64,000 nucleotides of DNA from Stratiolaelaps scimitus (Eukaryota > Arthropoda > Arachnida > Mesostigmata > Laelapidae). Numbering within the stretch: the stretch's first letter is position 1; the number at the start of each line of letters is the position of its first letter. The position numbers were made by a program, and so were the translations under genes. The notes under the pieces were generated by a model that saw nothing but the letters and a program-made list of their open reading frames with translations, searched no databases and was not told the origin of the DNA. Below, piece by piece: positions 45,742-56,749 of this stretch. The stretch lies in the NCBI GenBank assembly GCA_019614645.1, contig JABWDB010000017.1, forward strand, positions 5,158,501-5,222,500, in the 5' to 3' direction.

Positions 45742-46041
45742 TTTTTATGAAGCTATAAGCAGAAGTCTGTCCACAGTCGACACTCCCATACAAATGCGGA
45801 CATGCTAAATAATATTCAAACAATGGGACAATGTTGGCCTCGGCCCCGGTCTCCAATTAATCTCCCTCCCCCCCGCCCAATAATCCCTAGAAATAATTCC
45901 TAATTATTATATGTTTGAATAAATATTCAAACAATACTTTCACACCTTAAGAGTGCGTCAAAGCAACTTCATTGAATGTGGTAGATTCACCCGTTAGTAC
46001 GTGTCCAAAAAAGGAAAGACAACAAAGTGGTACTTCCCGAA

Positions 46042-46272
46042 ATGACTACGCCATCAGTTAAATCTATTGTCTCATTAACTCAAGATCTGGTCAGACGTAT
46101 TATGGGAGTCGCATCTATTCATAATACCAGTTCACCGTCCAAGCCAGAGTCACCTTTTGACATGTTCATGAGATTCGTCAATTCCGCCACCCAACGGAAT
46201 GTCGCTACATCGATGATACAGCAAGGTGCAGAGTTGTTCCGATGTATGTTAACACCAAACAGCAGACACTAA
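46042..46272 (+). CDS. Small helical ORF (76 aa), unrecognised
   Basis: ATG at 46042 with G at -3, ending TAA. The peptide reads as two amphipathic helices (VKSIVSLTQDLVRRIMGVAS and FDMFMRFVNSATQRNVATSM, then GAELFRCML) joined by a Ser/Pro-rich linker. No signal peptide or membrane segment. Its size, intronless form and helix-linker-helix layout are like the 32- and 35-kb proteins, but no shared motif is firm. No AATAAA lies within 200 bases after the stop. Confidence 0.33.
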   Translation: MTTPSVKSIVSLTQDLVRRIMGVASIHNTSSPSKPESPFDMFMRFVNSATQRNVATSMIQQGAELFRCMLTPNSRH

Positions 46273-47340
46273 AGATACAGAGTTGTTACTCGGTGGGCTG
46301 TCGACGCATCTTTATCCCTATCCGAGTACCCATCATGTGCAGCATAGGCACAAGTAGCCTCGTTCGACCGTTATCTCCATAGTATTGCCGTGATAAGCAG
46401 GTTGTCGCCACCTGAGTGAATGAAGATCTGGGGAGGCGCGAGAGAGACAGCCGTTTTCCGCCTCAGCGAAGTGTCATCATCAAAGTGTACATGGTTTGTC
46501 CATTAGCAGCTGAACATATATACTCGATAGCACGCACCGTCACTGTACAAAAACAACACCTGCTCGAGGACTGCGGTGATAATCGAATAATTACGAAGCC
46601 AAGTTGAGCCAACCCGCTGCTACTGCATCTGTAGGCGAACTAAATGAATGTAATTAAAATGAAACAAATCTCGTATAATTACCGCGTCTCGAACGTAAGC
46701 GGGGACGTTCGATAAGATTGCCGCCTATATTTTGTTATAGATTGGTGCGAGCACTGTAAGGGCAGCGCAATTGATTAGTTGAGCACACGACAAGGAACTG
46801 AGCGTATAGCCCAAGCGTAGTGAACACGAACCAGTGAACAAAAGATAAAGGTATGTCGAATTTAATAGATATTTTAATGGAGACAAAGACGTGACGAAAA
46901 ATCGCTGCACATTCAATGCATTCCAATGAAATCATATTAGATAGCTGGATTCTAAGCAATATTCATTATGGATTTTATGTATGACGATGTGCGGACAGCC
47001 GCAGTCAGGCAGCATAAAAATTCGATAGGGCTTTACGAGAGGCTTCCCTGTGCATCTCCTCACAATGTTCTCTTTCACAATATCTGCTATTGAATTTAAG
47101 AGGTAAAGACGAGTGTAGCTAGTCAATCTCCGTTATAAGCAAGCACTCGCAGCGATGGGGAATACGCGGCAATACTGGATACTATGGTTGATAAAAAACG
47201 AGAAGTCGAGAGACCTTTGGCCAGGGGCGTTTACCTGTTATTGAATATATCATCATAACATAACATAAATCGAAGATTCCAAGGGCATTCAACTCTGTGT
47301 GTGCAATAAGTCGAAATTCTGAACAAAGACCGGTCCGAAT
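46273..47340. other. No supported gene
   Basis: AT-rich, short frames only, no motif. Confidence 0.35.
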
Positions 47341-47353
47341 CGGCTGTAAGTTG

Positions 47354-47460
47354 GCCCATGACGTATGGGGATGACATAGTCCTATACCGTGAAACCTGGT
47401 CCCATATTCAGCGGGCCATGGCGACGTTAACTCGAGAGGTTGTAGCTGATAAGTAACTGT
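47354..47460 (+). mobile_element. LINE reverse transcriptase fragment with YGDD box
   Basis: The frame PMTYGDDIVLYRETWSHIQR continues AMATLTREVVADK before a stop. YxDDIVLY followed by a W..(I)Q.A...L helix is the catalytic block of non-LTR reverse transcriptases, with Gly for the usual Ala. Flanking frames are broken, so it is a relic. Upstream, KIPRAFNSVCAISR may be the decayed preceding motif. Confidence 0.55.
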
Positions 47461-47871
47461 AGACTTACCTCTACAGTTAGGTCTAGGTCTCCCTTATTCG
47501 CTGTGTATAGAGCTTCGTCACAAAATTGGAGAGTTTTCCTACTTAACAACAGAACACCTTTTCTTGTGGCAAACACATTCGTATTTTCGTATATAAGCAA
47601 TATTGCATGTCAAATTTAACATGTGTTTGAAATTGGCAGACTTCTTTGGCTGGTCCACTTAACCGGTTAAATCGTGAGCACGTTCTAAATCGAATATCTC
47701 TACACCTTCTCGTAGACTACCTGTTTAGCTAATTACTTCCCTCCATATAGCGCTGTAGAGCAAAGCTCAATGCCTGCACAATATTACGAATAAGCCCACT
47801 CAGTGACTAGAGCCCGTACAAGTTTCATGTTCTTTTAGCACAGTACCACCTCTAGCATTAGCGTACGCCAA

Positions 47872-48140
47872 GTTCATCTGGCCTTCCAGCCAATCTGTCT
47901 TTTTCAGTTTTTCGTTTTGAGAGGATGAAATTTTCTTCTAACGCACGGCCACCACCAGAGACATTCCAGTCTCCATTAAAGTGGGGCGATCCAGTGCAGG
48001 GTTGGCGTGGATGACAAAACGCCTCTGCCTGCTAAAACCATCCTCTGCTAACAGTCCGTCTCTTCCCCAGAGTCGGCACGTTTGGCATTACTTCGATCAG
48101 CCTCATATGGCCTCAAGTTCGTCTGGCCTTCCAGCCAATC
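47872..48140 (+). repeat. Duplicated 29-base motif, 239-base spacing
   Basis: CAAGTTC-TCTGGCCTTCC then AGCCAATCTGTCT occurs at about 47871 and 48110 with one mismatch. The sequence between is unique. Confidence 0.75.
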
Positions 48141-48229
48141 TGTCTATCTACTGGCAATTATACAATACTACGAAACCCTCTGACGTACTGTGAGCTAAAA
48201 GCTAAAAATGGTTGTGTTTATTCACCGCA

Positions 48230-48790
48230 CACGTGTGTCCTTCATCTCGTCACCCATTGCCAACGTCTCATTGGTTTCCTGCCCTCGCTCGGGTTTTTCC
48301 CAGCACCCCTGTATCTGGTCGATCCGCCCGATCATTCGGAACCTCTCGCCAGTCTCCTGGCCTCGTTTTTCTCCTCGTCTGTTTCTCACTCCGTCCCTCG
48401 CCTCCTCGCTCCGCCGACATCCAGTTCCTTCAGAGCTGCTGACGACCAACTAATCGCCTCGTTATATCGGAAATCCGCCGAGTGGGCGGTGCTGCTGCGG
48501 CTGCCGGCGGGGCTTGCTCCAGCCGAAGTGCACAGCAGGCTGCCAATGCTGCAGAACTTGCGGCACTTCGGAGTCCCCTGGAGGACGAGAGACAGGAGGA
48601 GGCGAATAGCAACAGCTAGTGAGTGAGCCAGCAGTGAGAAACGGTGGGTTCGCAGTGACCGGGAAACTGCCGTAGGGAGACAGCGAGAGGGGCTCGACTA
48701 GTCGACGGGCGAGTTCACTCACCCTCCTGACGGCAAAGCCTGTCGAATATTCCTCCACGGAAGCTCTGACCTGAAGGTCCCCCGAAATCC
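48230..48790. other. GC-rich island 9
   Basis: GC-rich with mutually overlapping frames on both strands, Ala/Pro or Arg/Glu-rich by composition. It lies on the 3' side of the R1-like fragment of the minus strand and might include its trailer, but no motif supports this. Confidence 0.35.
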
Positions 48791-49559
48791 GTCTTACCCC
48801 GGAGAGTTAGCACAACTACTTTGCATATTCAACAGGAGAACGACGAATGGAACGAACTCGCAGAGGCATCATCCGCGCCTACAAGCCCACACATCCGCAC
48901 GCGCTGTGGGGAGAGTCTGGACACATTCACATACTCTTGGTTAATTAATGCGGTCCAAACTGCTCCGAGGTGTACACGATGATGGAGGAAAACCGGCGGG
49001 TGTGCGAAAAGGCAGATAGGAAAGAACAGATATAAAAGTGCATAGAGATCACTAATAGAGCTGGAGGAGGGTGACCAGCATTGACAATGCTGGTCAATTT
49101 GGCGAACGGTCGAGACTGTCCAACTTTGTCGGGATTTGTCCTTCACTCAATGCTTCTGAACTTCGACAAAGATGAGAGATCCGAAATTTCGAGGCCGGAA
49201 TGCTCTCGCCGGAATGCTTTCAATTGTCAAATATTAGTTGAGGTTGAATGTGATTAAGGATGCGTTACCAGACTTGTATATGCGCGCAACAACGGTCAGA
49301 TATATTTTATTAATGCGGTATTTGTTCTCATAATGTCCAGGTTATTGTGCGATCAAAGCGCTATACAAGAAAAATATCAGATCAACATATGATAATTTTA
49401 GCTGGTGATCGTTAATAAAGCCATTGGCTTCTAGGCTCATTAAGCTAAGATCCTTTCCAGATGTAATTTTTTTATTAAAGAAGACCAACTGGAAAATGCC
49501 TGTACGCACACCGAGCAAGGCCTTTGTCTTGGTAGGGTGGTGTCGCACCCACTAAAAAC

Positions 49560-50430
49560 TACGTCATGCGCCTCTCTTCTCATTGGAATCCAGGACTCCC
49601 ATTCGCATTACTTCGGACCACGGGGAGCGGGGTCTTGGATCCCGCTTCCACGGAGCTGCCTTCATTTCCTGTTGTTTTTCTTGCTATACTCTTGTTATTT
49701 CTCCGTCTTCTTGACCGTGATAGTCGTTTCTCCTCTTCACCCCTTGTCCTACCTGATATTCCCTTCCCCGCTCAATTTTTGCCTTTTCCCTCATGGCCTA
49801 TTCCCTCATGGCTTCTTCAACGTACTCCCGGATTAGTTGCCATCTTTTTTCACTTTCCAGCATTGTAGGTACCATCGTCTCCATTGCCAGCGTCGTTCGT
49901 TGTTTTGCCTCTAGCTGCATTATTTTCACTTTGAACTTGATGTGGAGCACGAGCATGTGCTCTGCATCGTCAACGGATATTCCGACCTCGCATGCCAGAC
50001 AAGATTCTCGATCGTCCTTCCTGATTTTGTTCAGAAACGCTTGAAAACACCCATATCCTGTCAGCACTTGTGGTTATCTCATACGACATGTTCCCATGTG
50101 TTCGTTGAAGCCATGGTCTTAACTGCTGGATGAGTTTCCGCGTCCATTCCCTGTTCCCTTAACAAATCGACCATTCTTCTTGGCATTTGTCGATGGTGTC
50201 CTCTCTGGCCACTGCCGCACTCTTTTTGAGGTTCCGATATCCGTTTCAATTGCGTGTTTCTAAAGTACGATGCCCGGCACCACCATGGCTGCGCCAGTGG
50301 ATATCGTCCGGTATGCCCGCCTAATTCATATTGCGAGGATGTTATGTGTTCTTCTGAGCCAATTCTTGTTCCGTTTCTGTGACAGCGCTGGCTCCCCCCA
50401 TACTGGGGCCCCGAGCGGGACAGTGTAGTC
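49560..50430 (-). mobile_element. R1-clade LINE, C-terminal part of ORF2, decayed
   Basis: Minus-strand frames give, in the correct order: LGAPVWGEPALSQ (the YGAPVW block after RT), IRRAYRTISTGAAMVVPGIV (RTVS..A..V.AG block), EDTIDKCQEEW, WTRKLIQQLRPW, then LTGYGCFQAFLNKIRKDD, C..C (CLACE), DDAEHMLV and ML.SE.RW..(I). This is the characteristic post-RT domain with the Cys-His-like motif of R1/I-type elements. At least three frame changes and one stop separate the blocks. The RT palm is missing, so the copy is internally deleted. Confidence 0.75.
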
Positions 50431-50759
50431 GGTTACAATGGCCAAACGTCACCTGGTATAACCAAAATAAAGATCTTTGTTATCGAAATGCCCACATGGC
50501 CACGTTCCGACCCTGTCCTTGCCCCCAAGCAGTTGTGGTTGATAAACTGATACAACGACCTGCGTCGTTTACTTATGCTGTCTACCTTTCTATCCTTTAG
50601 CTTTGTTCCAGCTCAAATCTTCATTGTTTCTCTATCTCTATCTTTCTGTATCCTTATTGGTTTAGCCCGTTATTCCTTTGTAGAAGGCAATAGCCAATAT
50701 TCACTTTTCATTCGCTCTTCGCACCTCCCGCACCTTTCGTCTTGTGATCCCGTTCCGTA

Positions 50760-51480
50760 GGTTAGCCTTTTCCAGGGCCTTTCCCTGTCGACGAAGGACG
50801 ACGCCCTACGCGTTTCTCTGCGCTGCTGGGCAGGGGCCAACACGAGTCGTCTACGTCACCTCCTTTCCCCTCGGATGTGGATTCCAAAAATACAAGTGAA
50901 CGATTTTTCCAAGCGCCTGCTCTTGAGCTCCACGCGCTGCTATCCGCTTAAGCCTTTCGACGTTTTTCCAGTGCCGTTGGGTAATTGAAAAGTTTAGACT
51001 GCGCCTTCGCTCAATTTGAGACATACGTACACGCAGAGACTCCGGCGACGAAGGCCGAGAGGGGTTCGACACGGGAGGGCAAAAAGAGGCTAGACCGAAT
51101 GAGTTTGCTCGTCCAACTGTTTCCGGACCGACCAATTCGGCCAAGTTGGCTGGTCGCCCGTCGGTCGATGGCGCCGGACGGCCCTTTTGGCGAAGCGCTG
51201 TGCTGGACGGTATTCGAGGGTCTTGACACCCCTCCCCGGTGCTACCGTGGCTGGGTGTCCAATTTTCGAGTTCGAGTTTCTGTAGTCTCGGTAGAAAGTT
51301 CTCGGCGGAGAAGAGACTCACCGGCATCGTCACCGTGCGTCCGAGGCCGATTGCGTTCTAACTCTCGCGCCTCAGGGTCTTCTTGGTTTCGCCTTTCTCT
51401 TATGCTTACGCTCAATGTCATCAAGCCATTATCTGACTGGGCAATAATAATGCTTCGCTAGTGACGGCTCCACCGTGAAC
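50760..51480. other. GC-rich island 10
   Basis: Raised GC and CpG beside the R1-like LINE. Either part of the element or an independent CpG island. Confidence 0.4.
50851..51333 (-). CDS. Long minus-strand ORF in GC-rich DNA, possible LINE ORF1 relic
   Basis: A 160-codon frame lacking membrane segments, rich in Arg, Ser and Pro, with a helical basic segment (KNVERLKRIAARGAQEQALG). A second minus-strand frame just upstream (51242-51424) is Arg/Glu-rich. They sit on the 5' side and same strand as the R1-like ORF2 end, so they may be its ORF1. No zinc knuckles are visible and a plus-strand frame of similar length overlaps, so composition alone could explain both. Confidence 0.25.
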   Translation of the reverse strand: MTMPVSLFSAENFLPRLQKLELENWTPSHGSTGEGCQDPRIPSSTALRQKGRPAPSTDGRPANLAELVGPETVGRANSFGLASFCPPVSNPSRPSSPESLRVRMSQIERRRSLNFSITQRHWKNVERLKRIAARGAQEQALGKIVHLYFWNPHPRGKEVT

Positions 51481-51960
51481 GGTGGGGTAAGAGGGCAGAA
51501 ACTAGCGGAAATCTCCCCCATGTTTCGATGAAGGTGACTAGAAGTAAATAAGGTTACAAATGTAAGCTGAGTTAAAAGTAACGATGAAATAGCGAAATTA
51601 GAGCACAAAACATATGTATTGACGTATTACTATTATTATATTTTCAGCATATAACCTGCCGTATGATATATTATTATTATTTGGTATTTTACTGCTCAGG
51701 TTAAGTTTGCGTTTTCCATTTCTGCCATGTGTCATGTTTTCACATCGTGTGCAAATCGGGTGACGTGACGACAGCGCAAATATTACGTGCTCGCTTTACG
51801 ACGACCTTGCGTAGTCTGCGAGGTCGAGACGAGGTAAAGGGATGCAGACCCCAGGCGAGTCGGTTTGAATGAGACACTCCCATGACCCGCATCGTCCCAA
51901 CCTTCGGCCCGAATCCTCAATGTCTTCCACGGCCCGCTGGGAGCAATAGCTCATTCAGTA

Positions 51961-52203
51961 ATGGTAGTGACGGGTAGAGCAGAACTCCGCTACGCCGATA
52001 GTATTTCATTTTGTGATGTAGCTCGACGAGCCGGAATACCTCTCAAGTTGAGGTTTGTGGTCTGGTCGCAGCAAGGCGATCATATTTATGCAGCTGGTTC
52101 AAACACCGCGACACAGCACATGCCACATCGCACACTCGTGCTAAAATCAACGAAGAATAAACAAATCAGTAATTCACTGGCTATATTGAGTACATGTGAA
52201 TAG
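51961..52203 (+). CDS. Unrecognised 80-residue ORF
   Basis: ATG in good context (G at -3 and +4), ending TAG. The peptide (RYADSISFCDVARRAGIPLK, FVVWSQQGDHIYAAG) looks globular, with a basic C-terminal part. No motif is recognised and no intron or promoter signal is seen. A perfect 26-bp hairpin begins 61 bases after the stop codon. Confidence 0.2.
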   Translation: MVVTGRAELRYADSISFCDVARRAGIPLKLRFVVWSQQGDHIYAAGSNTATQHMPHRTLVLKSTKNKQISNSLAILSTCE

Positions 52204-52263
52204 ATTGGAATGGAATTGAAAAACGTCCCATTCAATAATGGGGAGCTTGTATTATAACGTGCT

Positions 52264-52323
52264 GTAGACAGGAAGGAATTATGATACACGGTTAACTGTG
52301 TATCATAATTCCTTCCTGTCTAC
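52264..52323. repeat. Perfect 26-bp inverted repeat, 8-base loop
   Basis: The left arm begins GTAGACAGGAAGGAATTATG and the right arm ends with its exact complement CATAATTCCTTCCTGTCTAC. The loop GGTTAACT can add two further pairs. It is the longest perfect short-loop hairpin in the window. Confidence 0.95.
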
Positions 52324-52900
52324 CATTCGTCCTGTAGGGGCCCTGAACTTCACTATGGGGACATAAACTGACTTTTGCAGTCGCCTTTACGAGTTATTTA
52401 CAAAGAATTGTAGCAATGGTTTTGTATAGTTGACCCTCAGTTGTTTCCCCGGTTTGGCAGATCTCAGTGCCGCTTTGTGTTATAGCTCCAAGGACCGTTC
52501 AAAGGTATCTCTAAGAATGTGTATACTTCGATGGCCTAATATTTTACACTATAATAATGTATACTAATATGCGTATTGATATTCATACGAACAGTATAGT
52601 CTATTCATTGCGTGTGCAAGAGTCGGTACCAAAGTGGGTATTCAGCAAACCATAGGTGCCATCAAAGTGAAAAACCCACTCTCCTAATGCATAGCTATGA
52701 AAAACACCTTGCGCAAAATCATATATAGATTATATTTATAAAGACAGCTCATTGCGCTATATTTACGACTCTAGAAAAACAAGCAACACGGAATTGAATT
52801 GATTACGAAAAGAAAAGCTCTAAACCTTTGAAGCAACTAAGGGTTTACAGGCACACTGACAAATTTCATTTTCAACGTCAAGCCACACACTCTCGCAGAC
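52324..52900. other. No gene seen
   Basis: AT-rich, no frame with recognisable content. Confidence 0.4.
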
Positions 52901-53780
52901 TCGCATAGAACATCCAGTCACCCACACGCATAGAAGCAAAAGTATGCGTCAGCTGCCACCGAGGCCACGAGCCGAACCTGAACCCAGACTTTATATGCAG
53001 TGTCCGAGGTACTCTGTCTTCTCTGGTCCAGCAGAAACATCAATCTTTAACGCACTTTACTTTGAAGATCTGAAAAGACAGCGTTACTGGCTTCACTCTG
53101 CGAGAAGGTAGATTAAATGCACCGGCGACGGTGAAAACAGAGGGGCGGATAGAGGAGGAAAACATGCTAAACAAAAAAAGCCAGCGAACATTAGCCGGCG
53201 GATCGCATTGTCGTCGCAGCTGCTGCTTTAGCGCTTTTAGCGAGCGGGAAAAGCTCTGTGGCACAGGCATGTGAGTCGGCAATGGCGTCCCTCTCGCGCT
53301 TTAAGATTCGAGGGACAGAAAGAGGCAGCGTGGAAAGAAGCAAAAAGAGGCAGCCGGTGAACAACGAGGACACCGTGAAGACACCTTCATTATGGGCGAG
53401 CATCGCAACGCGAAGACGTTGGCTGAACATTCACTTGTCTCTCGCGAACTTGAGCATCCGCCAGTCGTCGTTTTGAGACGAGGAGTAACCTGACGCGCCC
53501 GACAACGAGCGGCGACTTGAGCAGAGCAACTTGAGGGAGGCTGGATGAAATTCTGCAACTATCACTGCCCCTCCCCCCCCCGGGGTCTTCTTAGAGTAAG
53601 TCACTTCCACCCTATTACCACGGTGATCCATTAATATTCCTTTTCGTCTTCTCGCAGCTGGATAACACCGACGTAACAATTCGGTCGGTCGTAATGTCGG
53701 TGCTTGTCGATGGTTGCATGGAGTGGGGAGCGTCACGGATCTCGGTTGGAGTCGGTAATTTTAGGCAGGCGTGACGTGTC
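52900..53780. other. GC-rich island 11
   Basis: GC-rich, with frames on both strands that overlap; a C run lies near 53.57 kb. No gene called. Confidence 0.4.
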
Positions 53781-53878
53781 GCTTGAATATAAGATATGGA
53801 AGATACTGTATATTACGTCTGTGTTATCACGCCTATAACATAGATTCAGCGTGGAGGGCATTTGGAATGCTAACAGAT

Positions 53879-54403
53879 TCAGATGGCAGCCAACGTGATA
53901 ATATTAACTCGAGCATACTCGAACTCCGTACGTGACGAATCCGAATTAACTCGACTTCCAGAACGGTTCAATACCATTGGGATCTGGCGATGAATGCGGA
54001 GAACCCTGGGGACGTCACGAATCTTTTCCGGAGCTGGCGTGTTTGTGCATACACGTATTCTACGAAAGTCAGCGGGAGGGGTATTCCATTGATGACGATA
54101 AATAAATTGAACACTGGACCGGCGACCTCGCAAGCTCGATTCAAACAATAATCTACAATGCACAATGTGGCCAATGTGCACAATCTGTATAAAACAAAGC
54201 AAGTTTACTCGAAGAAAAATACAGGCGTGGCTATTGTGAAAATGACAGCCAGCAATGATCGCTGTTGCGTCCCTGACGGTAGCGCAAGATTTGTTGAAGT
54301 CATTCGAGAATTCGGCGCACCGCCAATATGAAACCGAATTGCTTATCTGTCGGCATGAACGCTTGTGCCGATAGAAATTGTATGGCAAATGACTTCTGGC
54401 CAA
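53879..54403 (-). CDS. Long minus-strand ORF, unrecognised
   Basis: A 174-codon open frame in DNA of ordinary composition, which is unusual here, but it opens at TTG rather than ATG. The C-terminal part (NTPPADFRRIRVCTNTPAPE, RIHRQIPMVLNRSGSR) is basic and protein-like. A second minus frame contains GPVFNLFIVINGIPLP, faintly like the block before the RT active site. It may be an old retroelement piece or an internal exon. No function is assigned. Confidence 0.22.
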   Translation of the reverse strand: MARSHLPYNFYRHKRSCRQISNSVSYWRCAEFSNDFNKSCATVRDATAIIAGCHFHNSHACIFLRVNLLCFIQIVHIGHIVHCRLLFESSLRGRRSSVQFIYRHQWNTPPADFRRIRVCTNTPAPEKIRDVPRVLRIHRQIPMVLNRSGSRVNSDSSRTEFEYARVNIITLAAI

Positions 54404-54479
54404 TCAAGCGGAAAAGATAGGAGTGAGGCACGAAAATAAGAAGGCATGGAAAGAAATCTACGTACCGCATCTCGCGTGC

Positions 54480-55250
54480 ACTACGATTTGATCATGAGAG
54501 CACGAGAGCGCGAGCAGAGAAGAACAACGAGCCATAGGGGAAGATCGTACATATATATAGGGGAAATGGGAGAAGCTGCAGGGTAGTCAGCCAAAGCGAA
54601 AGCAAGCAAGGAAAAGATGAGAGTCATCGATGTACAGTAGGTACCTGGAAAGATACCACAATGCCGGTCCCGCCGGCGCCGATTGCGAGCCCGTGACATG
54701 GGGAACGCGCTGGAACTCACCCACTCACTGGGCAAAACAGATCGAGTCATGTACCCGCAATGGGCCCTGTCTGTCGGTGGCTATATAGTCAAAGAGAGAT
54801 AGTGGATGACGTCGTCGGCGAAGTACTAGCAGTAGCAGCAGTGTGCTGCCCAGGAGGGAACGGCTGTTGTGGAGGAAACCTCGCCCGGACGCCCATCTAT
54901 ATCTGTGTGGCGATACGGGGTGGTGGATCTGGTCTCAAAACAGGCAACTCCAACTCCGGGGCCAGGCAATTTCGTTTTCGCTTGCTTACCGTTATTTGCG
55001 GGCCGCTCAGTGCCTGCCGCCCTAAGATCCAGAGAAAGACGGAGCGAGAGAGAGAGAAAGAGAGAGGGACAGAGAGAGACAAATGCTATTTGCGCCCGGC
55101 AAAAAAAACATGACTAACCGCTACCGTGTGCATGGTTTGTGCGTGTGTGTGTGTGTGCGTATATGTAGCCGGCCGCATGCTCAGTGTACTCTGATACGTT
55201 CCTTTGGTCGTGTTAGATTCTCAGAGGGTTTCTATCTTCTGTCGGTCCCG
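54480..55250. other. GC-rich island 12 with purine and (GT)n tracts
   Basis: GC-rich with CpG. (GA)n-type repeats at about 55043-55080 and a (GT)n run at 55139-55157. Overlapping frames, no motif. Confidence 0.4.
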
Positions 55251-55469
55251 CAACTATCTATCAAACACAATCGCGCATGGATGCGTCAAGAAGTGACGCA
55301 TCAACGGTCGAGCTGAACCGGTCGGATATCCGTAGATTCTCGGAAGAGCAAGAAAAACGAGTACCTGTACGAGAAATACTATGGGCTGGACGTACAAAAG
55401 CGAATGAAAGAGCAGGGGGCTCGCAGAGCCACGTCTCGTTTGTAAGGCAAACGTGTAGTTGCTTTTAGT

Positions 55470-55665
55470 ACCTGTAACGCATTTGGCGTTTACGGGATCG
55501 AATGCAAGAAAAATCAAGCCACTTTGTATTGCTGTGATGGAGAATCCATAGGAGCATGAAGTACAATACGTGTGGACCTCCACTGCCTACGCAGACGACG
55601 TCTTTCTATTGTCAACGCACAGTGTAGCTGGGTCTGTACGACAATTTGTTCGGTGGATAAGCTAG
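55470..55665 (+). mobile_element. LINE reverse transcriptase fragment with AYADD box
   Basis: In one frame HLAFTGSNARKIKPLCIAVM and ENP precede an in-frame stop, then QYVWTSTAYADDVFLLSTHS follows, with YADD at 55588-55599. The PL..(I)..(M)E.P block followed about 20 residues later by AYADDV is the RT palm of non-LTR elements. Stops before and after mark it as a relic. Confidence 0.6.
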
Positions 55666-56663
55666 ATTTCCATCGTGACCCGAAAACCCTCGAAACTGTC
55701 GTGATAAGAAATACGTTTCCAGCTGAGCAAAATGTATGTTTAACGTTCAACTAGAGAGATCACTTCAACTGTAGAATTTTCACTAACTCGAACGTAACTT
55801 GTTAATCTTTCAGACCTGCGTCACAACTCCTACGAACAGAATATTTTCAGAACTCCTTTCCTACTGTCAATCTGCTGTGCTGCCCACGCCCCGGCTAGAT
55901 ATACCTTTGTTTGAGGTTCATTTGTACCAACCCTATCGGCAGACGCCTTTCTGTCAACGGTCATTCAACGTCTTCATTTTTACCCCTACCCACGAAACTT
56001 AACGTATTAGCTTTCAATTATTTTCCTGCCTCACTACCCATTGGGAATCCATTGCAAGCGCAGATTAAGTCGGTGCGTTAAGTTTCTTGAGAAAAATGAT
56101 GACGTATCTCACAGGCCCGTCCCCGTCCCCCCATATTGACTATCTAAGAACGTCTCTCGGCCGGTTGCAACGAATGCTAAAATCCCAATGTTCTCGAAGT
56201 ATATAATAATTCCCCAAGCTGGCTACATCCTACTTTAAAGCGGCTACCTCCCTCGTTGTATCAAATACTGAAACAAGCCATTGCAGCTAAGAGACCAGAC
56301 CTCTTTATGGGTTTACGGGAGTGCCACAGGATCGATTCTCCTCGCCACTCTACCACTACTACTACGCTGAGCGTTAGCTTACACAGGGAGGAAGCGTGGT
56401 TCGTCCGCAGCGGTGGTTTCTATGCCGTCTGCATTTATGGCCTGTTTTCGAGTACTCCGCTGCGCAAAAAGAACTCTTCTTCGCTTCTACATTCTGCATA
56501 AATAATAATATACTTCCACGTCGCGTAAAAGCCTTTTTCGACTCCGATGACCATATCTTATCGGTGTCTTAGATGTGAATGAGCAGCCACATACTTTGCG
56601 TTGGGCATGCGAATTTACCGTCATAACAGCAATGAGCGGCGGCACTCAGAAGTGTTTACGCTC

Positions 56664-56665
<2 letters not shown>

Positions 56666-56695
<30 letters not shown>

Positions 56696-56696
56696 C
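56666..56696. repeat. (AT)n microsatellite
   Basis: About fifteen AT units, adjoining the truncated end of the LINE fragment at 56.75 kb. Confidence 0.9.
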
Positions 56697-56749
56697 TACT
56701 CTGATTGAGAAGAAGTGATAAAGTTGCACTGAAACTGTTATATGTATTT

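Noticed and set aside
48000..48110. Minus-strand FNGDWNVSGGG resembling a LINE endonuclease GDFN motif
   Set aside because: Too short, no neighbouring endonuclease motifs in any frame.
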